From assembly GCA_020859875.1 (NCBI GenBank), contig JAJBVJ010000224.1, forward strand, positions 1 through 8,292: a stretch of DNA of 8,292 nucleotides, given 5' to 3'. A program made the position numbers and the translations under genes. The first letter of the stretch is position 1. Each line of letters starts with the position of its first letter. Source of the DNA: Rikenellaceae bacterium (GTDB lineage Bacteria; Bacteroidota; Bacteroidia; Bacteroidales; Rikenellaceae). Shown here piece after piece: positions 1 through 6,045 of the stretch. The notes below the pieces were generated by a model. That model saw only the letters and a list, made by a program, of their open reading frames with translations. It ran no database searches and was not told the origin of the DNA.

Positions 1-36
1 ATATTGTTTGCCGGATATGTGTTTCAATCCATATAT

Positions 37-411
37 TTATGAAATCAATGGGAAATTCCAAAAAACCATTTTTACAGTAAAAATGGCTATCCCCATGAAT
101 AAGAATTGAACGGGAATTCCGATTTTGGCAAAAAGGTAGATGATCGAATGCAGCAGGAAATCGGGTCTGGACTGCAGATAACCGAGAAAGGCTTTAAACG
201 AGGCATCCCTGCAAAATTCATAGAGCTCGAAATACCTTGCCCTGTCGTTACTTAAATGCGGTAGGTATATAAAACTTAGAATTCCGATAAATATCGCTAT
301 CAGGTTTATTCCGAGCCGGGATTTTTTATAGACGCTCATAAATGCACCCGGGAGGCTCAATATGGGACTTACTCCAAAAAAAATCGTTTTTATAACTTCA
401 CCGCCTCTCAT
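37..411 (-). CDS. EpsG/Wzy-like polysaccharide polymerase, N-terminal fragment (probable pseudogene)
   Basis: This 124-residue membrane protein resembles the N-terminus of EpsG-family polymerases, which join repeat units of capsule or exopolysaccharide at the inner membrane. I see a hydrophobic segment at about residues 8-24, a second at 35-51, then a conserved-looking acidic/aromatic stretch (N55, D56, R59, Y60, Y64) and further hydrophobic helices at about 84-97 and 100-119. Family members are usually about 350 residues with many more helices, so this is only the first third. The frame stops at TAA (37-39), but the same frame is open from there to the window edge and reads plausible residues (IYGLKHISGKQY), which suggests a nonsense mutation. 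It starts 13 bp after the glycosyltransferase stop, so it is co-transcribed. The family call is from pattern recognition and is moderate. That the gene is broken is inference; an unusually short independent protein is the alternative. Confidence 0.6.
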   Translation of the reverse strand: MRGGEVIKTIFFGVSPILSLPGAFMSVYKKSRLGINLIAIFIGILSFIYLPHLSNDRARYFELYEFCRDASFKAFLGYLQSRPDFLLHSIIYLFAKIGIPVQFLFMGIAIFTVKMVFWNFPLIS

Positions 412-424
412 TGACTTCGAGTAT

Positions 425-1390
425 CTATAAGTTTTTTATTTTTTTTAAAAGCCGATAGACCGATCTCGACGGGGAACTGTTCAAAAGGATATAGTAAACC
501 CAAATCGTTATACCATTAAAATGGTTACTCAAGCAGTTATAGCTGCAGAGGCGGTCCGGGTCTAAAGTTTCCGTATTTTCCTTTATTCTTTTTTTCGACA
601 CCCCGCATAACAATAGACCCAGTAATCGCTCGATCTCCCTTCGTTCCAGATAAACGGCCAGTGATGGTTTATTTTTATTGATGTATCCGGAGATATAATC
701 CGATGAAAATAACATTTTGTTCAATGCATTATCGGTTATCCTGCTGCGGGTCGCCGACGCGGTGTTCACATAATAATAATAGACTACGTCGTCGATTAAT
801 TCTATCCTGTCTATATTTTCTATCAACTGATAAAATAATACCCCGTCCTCCCCGTTCGTAAGCCCTTCAAATGTATCGAACTCTTTGTTATCGAATAGTT
901 TTCGATCAAATATCTTCCCACATAGACTATGCATCAGTTCCAGGGTCATCAACGACTTGTAAATAGCATCGGAATCTGTTCCATATGAAAGTTTGTTCTT
1001 TATCAACCGCAATTCCCTGTTATCGGAAATGGTACGGATCCCGCCTACAACTATCGAGGCACCGGAAGTCGTTATGGCTCCATGCAAAATTTCCAGTGCA
1101 TTCTCCGGCAAAAAATCATCGCTGTCACAGAAAACGAAATATCGCCCCTTTGCATTGCGGTAACCCACCATACGGGTCCACATAAGACCCATATTCCGTG
1201 GATTATCGATAAGTGTAAATCTTCGATCTTTCCGAGCATACTTTTTTACAATATCCATCGACCCATCGGGAGTATGGTCATTTACTACAATTATTTCGAA
1301 ATCCTGGAAGCTCTGTTTCAATATGGACTGAATACATCTTTCGATATATTTCTCCACGTTGTATACCGGAATAATTACGGATATCTGCAT
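425..1390 (-). CDS. Family 2 glycosyltransferase (GT-A fold), capsule/O-antigen type
   Basis: This 321-residue enzyme should transfer a sugar from a nucleotide-sugar donor onto the lipid-linked repeat unit at the cytoplasmic face of the inner membrane. The N-terminus has the GT2 signature (SVIIPVYN, residues 4-11). The nucleotide-binding strand ends at N37-D38, where many relatives have DD. The metal-binding DxD motif is D89-S90-D91-D92. A GED motif at 180-182 is positioned like the catalytic acidic residues of GT-A enzymes. The C-terminal third, including an aromatic patch around 206-209, is variable and may be involved in acceptor recognition. The start is well fixed because the fold begins at residue 3. 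The gene lies 12 bp after the flippase stop and 13 bp before the polymerase fragment. Donor and acceptor cannot be read from sequence; an aminouronic acid or another HexNAc is plausible given the upstream precursor genes. Confidence 0.92.
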   Translation of the reverse strand: MQISVIIPVYNVEKYIERCIQSILKQSFQDFEIIVVNDHTPDGSMDIVKKYARKDRRFTLIDNPRNMGLMWTRMVGYRNAKGRYFVFCDSDDFLPENALEILHGAITTSGASIVVGGIRTISDNRELRLIKNKLSYGTDSDAIYKSLMTLELMHSLCGKIFDRKLFDNKEFDTFEGLTNGEDGVLFYQLIENIDRIELIDDVVYYYYVNTASATRSRITDNALNKMLFSSDYISGYINKNKPSLAVYLERREIERLLGLLLCGVSKKRIKENTETLDPDRLCSYNCLSNHFNGITIWVYYILLNSSPSRSVYRLLKKIKNL

Positions 1391-1402
1391 TAGTAAAAAT
1401 AA

Positions 1403-2944
1403 TTATGTGGATCGTCGTACTTTTATCATACTGTAAAGATACGCTCTCTGATCTCGGGAAAATACCAAACGGAACGTTGCGGCAAAAGAGATGCCGGCTG
1501 CAATTATACCGACGACTAAAAACTTTATAATTCCATCATAAGGGAATAATAAATTTACCGAATATGAAAATAGGGATACGGCTAAAAGTACCAGACCGAT
1601 CAGAAAGAAATTTTTACTGACGGGATATTTCATTTCGGGATAAATCCTCGATACATACCACCCGTTCATTATATAACTTTGTAGGATACCAAGCAAAGAA
1701 CCGCTGCCGAGTATTATAAGTATGGCTGTATAACTCGGTGACATTATCCGGGCGACGATTATTGCGATAATAAGATTGACTCCTCCGAGAAATATACAAA
1801 TTATGGCCGGTATTTTCACTTTATTCCACGCTCTGTAAATAAAGGCAAAAACACCGGAAGAGGTGTAATAAGGTATCAGTATTATTTTTAAGATTAACCA
1901 TGTGCTGTAGGGTTTAAAGTCTTCTCCCAACCACCACACCGTTACCTGCCCGGCAAAACCTACCACAAGACCGGTAGCTACTGCAGCGAGAACTCCAACA
2001 ATAAGAGAACGGTCTATAGCCATTTGTACCAATTCCTCGTGCCTGTTTTTGGAATATGCCATTAATATCAGCGGGCCGAATATAGAACTGAAAACCGCAA
2101 GCGAAACCATCAAATACGACCCCAATTCAGAATAAGCGCCTACTATTCCCGACTCGGTCGTCGACCAGAAGATATTAACCACGACGTTATCGATACGGTA
2201 TAGTCCCGTATCCCCTACTTGTACAAGCAGCACCCAGGTGGTCATCCCCAACATGGATAACAGGATGGTTTTATCGAATCTCCCTAAATTTATCTTTATT
2301 TTATTGGCAGTGAATTTTTTGAAAACGGAAAGGCTGAATATCAGCACTATTATTTCCGTCAATAAATTTGCATAGCCTACATAAACGATATTTTCACTGA
2401 TTGTCGTAAACAATAAAACAACAAAGCCGAGTTTTAAGGCTACTCGGATAATTTTGATTACATTTAATTGATCTAGCCGGTTATTTGCATACAGGGTTAT
2501 ATTGAAAATACTTGACACCAAGGATATAAAAAAAGCTGTAATCGTTAAAATAAATAGAATCCGTGCTGAAACAACCAGTTCCGGGGGGATGGTAAATATG
2601 CTATCGATTCGGCTGACGATAAAGTAAAGCGGGATTATGAGGAGAACAAAAAAAATGAAAATGACTGCAAGGGCCGTGCTTATACATTTAGATGCCTCGG
2701 ATATTTTGCCCTGCTGTAATGCAATACTATAAAACCGTGTAAGAGAGCTGGTCAGCGATCCGGTCAGTACATTAATATATTGGTTGATAATCAAAACAAG
2801 GGGAAGAATCCCGTATGCAACTATTCCTAAGTTCCTTACAAGATATGGTGTATAAAATAACCCGATCGAGAGATTTGCTATAAGAGCGATAATATTGGAA
2901 ATCAGGTTCTTCCGTGTTTGACTATGGCTCTCTACGGTTGTCAT
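1403..2944 (-). CDS. Wzx-type polysaccharide flippase (MOP/MATE superfamily)
   Basis: This integral membrane protein of 513 residues should flip undecaprenyl-linked repeat units from the cytoplasmic to the periplasmic face. Hydrophobic helices run throughout, about 12-14 by eye. The first is preceded by a short polar N-terminus (SHSQTRKN), followed by an N-terminal pattern typical of Polysacc_synt-type exporters (YTPYLVRNLG, about residues 31-40). Length fits the family. I chose the ATG at 2944 over the longer frame opening at 3001. The extra 19 residues would be polar, and the 3001 start codon falls in the loop of a terminator-like hairpin that should not be part of the gene. The glycosyltransferase follows after 12 bp, so the two are co-transcribed. 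No clear Shine-Dalgarno sequence precedes the start, as is common in Bacteroidetes. Symbol wzx is withheld because MOP members cannot be told apart finely by eye. Confidence 0.9.
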   Translation of the reverse strand: MTTVESHSQTRKNLISNIIALIANLSIGLFYTPYLVRNLGIVAYGILPLVLIINQYINVLTGSLTSSLTRFYSIALQQGKISEASKCISTALAVIFIFFVLLIIPLYFIVSRIDSIFTIPPELVVSARILFILTITAFFISLVSSIFNITLYANNRLDQLNVIKIIRVALKLGFVVLLFTTISENIVYVGYANLLTEIIVLIFSLSVFKKFTANKIKINLGRFDKTILLSMLGMTTWVLLVQVGDTGLYRIDNVVVNIFWSTTESGIVGAYSELGSYLMVSLAVFSSIFGPLILMAYSKNRHEELVQMAIDRSLIVGVLAAVATGLVVGFAGQVTVWWLGEDFKPYSTWLILKIILIPYYTSSGVFAFIYRAWNKVKIPAIICIFLGGVNLIIAIIVARIMSPSYTAILIILGSGSLLGILQSYIMNGWYVSRIYPEMKYPVSKNFFLIGLVLLAVSLFSYSVNLLFPYDGIIKFLVVGIIAAGISFAATFRLVFSRDQRAYLYSMIKVRRST

Positions 2945-2980
2945 TTGTATTAACCGATTTCTATTCGAAATATGCTGATT

Positions 2981-3014
2981 TAAAAATAAACAAAACGCCA
3001 TTCGGCGTTTTGTT
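2981..3014 (-). terminator. Intrinsic terminator hairpin between dehydrogenase and flippase genes
   Basis: An 11-bp perfect inverted repeat (arms 2989-2999 and 3004-3014) closes a 4-base loop (GAAT on the minus strand). Reading on the minus strand, the stem ends GGCGTTTTGTT and runs straight into TATTTTTA, the T-rich tail of a Rho-independent terminator. The hairpin begins 20 bp after the dehydrogenase stop codon and ends 44 bp before the flippase ATG. It therefore lies inside what otherwise looks like one transcription unit. Structure and position are seen directly; terminating function is inferred. The plus-strand reading has a poorer T-tract and no gene that would use it. Confidence 0.8.
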
Positions 3015-3034
3015 ATAAAAATGAAGTTTACTAA

Positions 3035-4300
3035 TTATAAGACACCTTTAAAATCATAGATTACCCCTTCCGGTTCGAGTATCGACCCGATATCAAATTC
3101 AATGAATTTTTTATGAGCTACAGCCAGTAGCACTCCGTCGAACCTGTTCTCGGGCATCTGTCGGAGTATCTCTATACCGTATTCGTGCTTCACTTCTTCG
3201 GGATCGGCCCACGGGTCGAATACCGAAACATTTATATCATAAGATCTCAATTCCCGGATAACATCGACAACCCTGGTATTCCGTATATCCGGGCAATCTT
3301 CTTTAAAAGTGATGCCCAATACCAGAACCTTTGAATTTTTAATACAATGGCCTTTGTGTATCATTCTCTTTACAAGTTCCGTGGCCACATATTCGCCCAT
3401 ACCGTCGTTAAGCCTTCGCCCGGCGAGGATGATTTCCGGGTTATATCCAAATTCTTGTGCCTTTTGGGCGAGGTAATACGGATCGACACCTATGCAATGG
3501 CCGCCGACTAAACCGGGTTTGAATGGAAGAAAATTCCATTTGGTGCATGCCGCTGCCAAGACATCATTGGTGTCGATTCCCATCTTGTCGAATATTTTTT
3601 TCAACTCATTGACAAAAGCGATGTTTATATCCCGCTGCGAATTTTCAATCACCTTAGCCGATTCCGCGACTTTTATTGAAGGCGCCAAATGGGTTCCCCC
3701 CTCGATTACCGAACCATACACACTATCGATTAATCTACCCACATCGGGTGTGGATCCGGATGTTACTTTTTTTATTTTCTCTACGGTATGCTGTTTGTCG
3801 CCCGGATTAATTCTCTCGGGAGAGTATCCCGCAAAAAAATCGATATTGTACCGCAACCCGGATGTCCTCTCCACCACCGGCAAACAGTCTTCTTCGGTAG
3901 CTCCCGGGTAAACGGTCGATTCATATACGACTATATCACCTTTAGAAATAACTTTACCAACTGTTTCGCTGGCTCTGATTAGAGGAGTTAGATCCGGTTT
4001 GTTATGCTTATCCACAGGCGTTGGTACGGTGACTATGTAAAAGTTCGCATCTTTTATATCATCCAATTCGCAGGTCACTTTAAGTCCCGCTTCGGTAAAA
4101 CCGGAAGATTTTGTAAGCACCGATTTTAGAATATCCTCTTCCAGTTCGAGTGTAGAATCCCTACCCGATCCGATCTCCAAAACTCGTTTTTTGTTAATAT
4201 CGAAACCTACGACAGGGTATTTGGTTGCGAATAACCGGGCCAGCGGAAGACCTACGTACCCCAATCCAATTACAGCAATTTTGATATTTTCCATAACCAT
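3035..4300 (-). CDS. tviB: UDP-N-acetylhexosamine 6-dehydrogenase (TviB/WbpO family)
   Basis: This 421-residue cytosolic enzyme of the UDP-glucose/UDP-mannose dehydrogenase superfamily should oxidise C6 of UDP-GlcNAc or UDP-GalNAc twice with NAD+, giving the uronic acid. The N-terminal Rossmann loop is G12-L13-G14-Y15-V16-G17. YESTVYPG (126-133) and YSPERINPG (159-167) are family blocks. The central helix carries K216 and N220, and the catalytic cysteine is C269 in GGHCIGVDPYY. The C-terminal nucleotide-sugar-binding domain has GITFKEDCPDIRNTR (329-343). Remembered similarity to Salmonella TviB is high along the length, including the ITSGST/VTSGST and KWNFLPF blocks, and length matches. The ATG overlaps the epimerase stop by one base (TAATG), implying translational coupling; an ATG two codons in is an alternative start. 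Paired with the epimerase it should supply UDP-GalNAcA or UDP-GlcNAcA. Whether it prefers GlcNAc (TviB-like) or GalNAc (WbpO-like) cannot be decided here. Confidence 0.93.
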   Translation of the reverse strand: MVMENIKIAVIGLGYVGLPLARLFATKYPVVGFDINKKRVLEIGSGRDSTLELEEDILKSVLTKSSGFTEAGLKVTCELDDIKDANFYIVTVPTPVDKHNKPDLTPLIRASETVGKVISKGDIVVYESTVYPGATEEDCLPVVERTSGLRYNIDFFAGYSPERINPGDKQHTVEKIKKVTSGSTPDVGRLIDSVYGSVIEGGTHLAPSIKVAESAKVIENSQRDINIAFVNELKKIFDKMGIDTNDVLAAACTKWNFLPFKPGLVGGHCIGVDPYYLAQKAQEFGYNPEIILAGRRLNDGMGEYVATELVKRMIHKGHCIKNSKVLVLGITFKEDCPDIRNTRVVDVIRELRSYDINVSVFDPWADPEEVKHEYGIEILRQMPENRFDGVLLAVAHKKFIEFDIGSILEPEGVIYDFKGVL

Positions 4301-5289
4301 TAATTATTCCTATCCTGCGAATAGTTTTCCCAATACCACTCCACGGATTTTTTCAATCCTTCTTTCATCGAAAATTCGGGATTATATTTTAGCAATCTTT
4401 TTGCCTTATCGATACAAGCCAAAGAGTGGGGGATATCACCCACCCTGTAATCACCGTGCAATATTTCCACCTGGCCTATTTTCGGATCAAAACGGGAAAG
4501 CAGCTCCTTAAGGTTTTCTGTGAGCTGATTTAAAGTGACTCTCTCGCCGTATGCAACATTATATACGGTATTGAGGGCTTCCCTGTCATTGGTGAACATT
4601 GCCAAGATATTTGCCTGAATGACATTGTCTATGTAGGTAAAGTCCCGGGAAAACTCTCCGTCTCCATTGATTACGGGTGGCTGGTGGGCTATCAAATTTT
4701 TTATGAATAGCGGTATCACGGCGGCATACGCTCCGTCGGGATCCTGCCGGCGACCAAATACATTGAAATACCTCAATCCTATACAGTCGATGCCATAGGT
4801 TCTGTGGAATACATCGGCATAAAGTTCATTCACATATTTGGTTACGGCATAAGGCGAAAGGGGTCTTCCTATAATATTTTCAACCTTGGGTAGATTTTCG
4901 GAATCACCGTATGTAGAAGAACTGGCAGCATATACGAAGCGTTTAACCCCAACCTCTTTCGAGGCGGTAAGCATATTCACAAACCCGGAGATATTAACCT
5001 CATTAGTGGTGACCGGGTCTTTAATCGACCGCGGTACGGATCCCAGTGCGGCCTGGTGTAGGACATAAGTAATACCGTCCAATGCCTTTAAACAATCGGA
5101 GTAATTCCTGATATCCCCGACAATAAGGCGAAAATCTTTATTATCTAAGAAATGTTTTATATTTTCCGCTTTTCCTGTCGAAAAATTATCCAGGCAGACT
5201 ACTTTATAGCCTTTATACAATAAGGCTTCACAAAGATTCGATCCGATAAACCCTGCTCCGCCTGTAACCAGTATTTTCTCCCCGTTCAT
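4300..5289 (-). CDS. wbpP: UDP-N-acetylglucosamine 4-epimerase (WbpP/TviC family)
   Basis: This 329-residue extended short-chain dehydrogenase/reductase should interconvert UDP-GlcNAc and UDP-GalNAc (or the uronic acid forms) through a transient 4-keto intermediate with tightly bound NAD+. The cofactor loop is GGAGFIG (10-16). The catalytic serine lies in AASSSTYGD (121-129), and Y147 and K151 form the YxxxK pair in SPYAVTKYVNELYADVF. The blocks HQAALGSVPRS (78-88) and RYFNVFGRRQDP (173-184) match WbpP and TviC as I remember them. S289 in GDIPHSL sits where WbpP has a serine linked to N-acetyl substrate preference. The protein lacks the short N-terminal extension of WbpP. It is the first gene after a Bacteroidetes-type promoter and overlaps the dehydrogenase start by one base. 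First position in the operon fits a precursor-supply role. A TviC-like activity on UDP-GlcNAcA is the main alternative. Confidence 0.93.
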   Translation of the reverse strand: MNGEKILVTGGAGFIGSNLCEALLYKGYKVVCLDNFSTGKAENIKHFLDNKDFRLIVGDIRNYSDCLKALDGITYVLHQAALGSVPRSIKDPVTTNEVNISGFVNMLTASKEVGVKRFVYAASSSTYGDSENLPKVENIIGRPLSPYAVTKYVNELYADVFHRTYGIDCIGLRYFNVFGRRQDPDGAYAAVIPLFIKNLIAHQPPVINGDGEFSRDFTYIDNVIQANILAMFTNDREALNTVYNVAYGERVTLNQLTENLKELLSRFDPKIGQVEILHGDYRVGDIPHSLACIDKAKRLLKYNPEFSMKEGLKKSVEWYWENYSQDRNN

Positions 5290-5342
5290 CTATATCTGTT
5301 GTAATTCAAGTAAATAATTGTTTTTTTATCCGATATAAACAA

Positions 5343-5374
5343 CAAATATAGCAATATTCTCCGATCTTAATAAA
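5343..5374 (-). promoter_or_regulatory. Bacteroidetes-type promoter for the polysaccharide operon
   Basis: On the minus strand TATATTTG (5350-5343) matches all fixed positions of the Bacteroidetes -7 consensus TAnnTTTG. TTTA (5374-5371) lies 20 bp upstream and matches three of four bases of the -33 element TTTG, at the accepted spacing. Transcription would begin at about 5336-5338, leaving a leader of roughly 48 bases before the epimerase ATG at 5289. This is the only good promoter I found facing the polysaccharide genes. The remainder of the 129-bp gap (5290-5418) holds no gene and no convincing terminator for the upstream cupin gene. Confidence 0.6.
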
Positions 5375-5418
5375 TCATTGATCCGCAATTACATATTATA
5401 TTTGAAAGAGGTGTTGGA

Positions 5419-5937
5419 TTAAAACTGGAACGTCTTATTTACTACCCCGTCATATTCCTCGTCTGTGACCGGTTCCAGCCACGTGTTCTCATTCTCTTGC
5501 GGGTTACAGGCTATGGCAAGGTGTGAGAACCAACTCTCCGGTGCCGCACCGTGCCAGTGTTCGATATCCGGTGAGATCTCGATCACATCGCCCGGTTCCA
5601 TCCGGATCGCCTCTTTCCCGCGCTCCTGATAATAGCCTGCACCACCAACGGCTATAAGAATCTGCCCGCCCGAATGGCGGTGCCAGTTATTGCGGCACCC
5701 CGGTTCGAAGGTGACATTCGATACCGGGACACCCAACTCGTCGTTAGAGGTCAGTGGGGCAACCCAGCTTCGGCCGCTAAAATATTGCGCGTAAACGTCG
5801 TTGGATTCTCCGGTCGGGAAATCGCTGATTTTAGGGATGCCGTCGGCATCTGTTTCGGTATTCATAACGTCCGTCGTTTGGTTGCAGCACCCGGAAACAA
5901 TAACCGCTGCCGCAAAAATCAATGTTAGTCTTTTCAT
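5419..5937 (-). CDS. Lipoprotein with hydroxynitrile-lyase-like metal cupin domain
   Basis: This 172-residue protein has a lipoprotein signal (hydrophobic residues 4-14, lipobox V14-S15-G16-C17), a linker to about residue 50, then a single cupin domain. The domain resembles the small Mn-dependent cupin hydroxynitrile lyases such as that of Granulicella tundricola. The VTFEPG and WHxH blocks (75-80, 85-88), PGDV (115-118), HWHGAAP (127-133), SHLAI (138-142) and VTDEEY (157-162) all align by eye. Likely metal ligands are H86, H88, Q92 and H127, with H129 and H139 near the active site. The natural role of this cupin family in most bacteria is unknown, so cyanohydrin chemistry should not be assumed. 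It lies 108 bp downstream of the aldo/keto reductase on the same strand and probably belongs to that operon. The lipid anchor is unusual compared with the soluble characterised relatives. The cupin call is firm; the reaction is open. Confidence 0.88.
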   Translation of the reverse strand: MKRLTLIFAAAVIVSGCCNQTTDVMNTETDADGIPKISDFPTGESNDVYAQYFSGRSWVAPLTSNDELGVPVSNVTFEPGCRNNWHRHSGGQILIAVGGAGYYQERGKEAIRMEPGDVIEISPDIEHWHGAAPESWFSHLAIACNPQENENTWLEPVTDEEYDGVVNKTFQF

Positions 5938-5970
5938 AGTTAATTATCAATCGAGTCCTTTTTCTTATTC

Positions 5971-6045
5971 CTACTGCTGCATCAGTTCGGCTATTTCCAT
6001 ATTATAAAGATCGGACATAGGAAAATAGGTATCCCCAATACCGAT
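5971..6045 (-). other. Open in-frame tail after the aldo/keto reductase stop; possible gene remnant
   Basis: Immediately after the reductase TAA (6046-6048) the same frame continues for 24 sense codons to a TAG at 5971-5973. It reads IGIGDTYFPMSDL and then YNMEIAELMQQ. It contains a GDxYxPxS-like stretch that loosely echoes the reductase's own C-terminal GDRYPTS (residues 363-369). It could be the C-terminal scar of a second or deleted gene, a readthrough extension, a tiny ORF from the internal ATG, or chance, because 24 open codons are not rare. No promoter or terminator is evident in the 108-bp gap. Confidence 0.25.

Noticed and set aside
985..1393. Plus-strand open frames of 66 and 103 codons
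   Set aside because: They lie antisense inside the glycosyltransferase gene, show no domain-like pattern and have no promoter; they are shadows of its codon usage.
1614..1799. Minus-strand 61-codon frame inside the flippase
   Set aside because: It is an alternative frame within the flippase, with no independent start signal or domain.
2945..2990. Possible separate promoter for the flippase block (CATATTTC near 2960)
   Set aside because: It matches only part of TAnnTTTG and no -33 element lies at the right spacing, so it was not annotated.
3492..3911. Plus-strand frame of 139 codons
   Set aside because: It is fully antisense to the well-supported dehydrogenase gene, with no recognisable family.
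5290..5418. tRNA, attachment site, riboswitch or terminator in the main intergenic gap
   Set aside because: No cloverleaf, long repeat or GC-rich stem with T-tract was found; only the promoter elements stand out.
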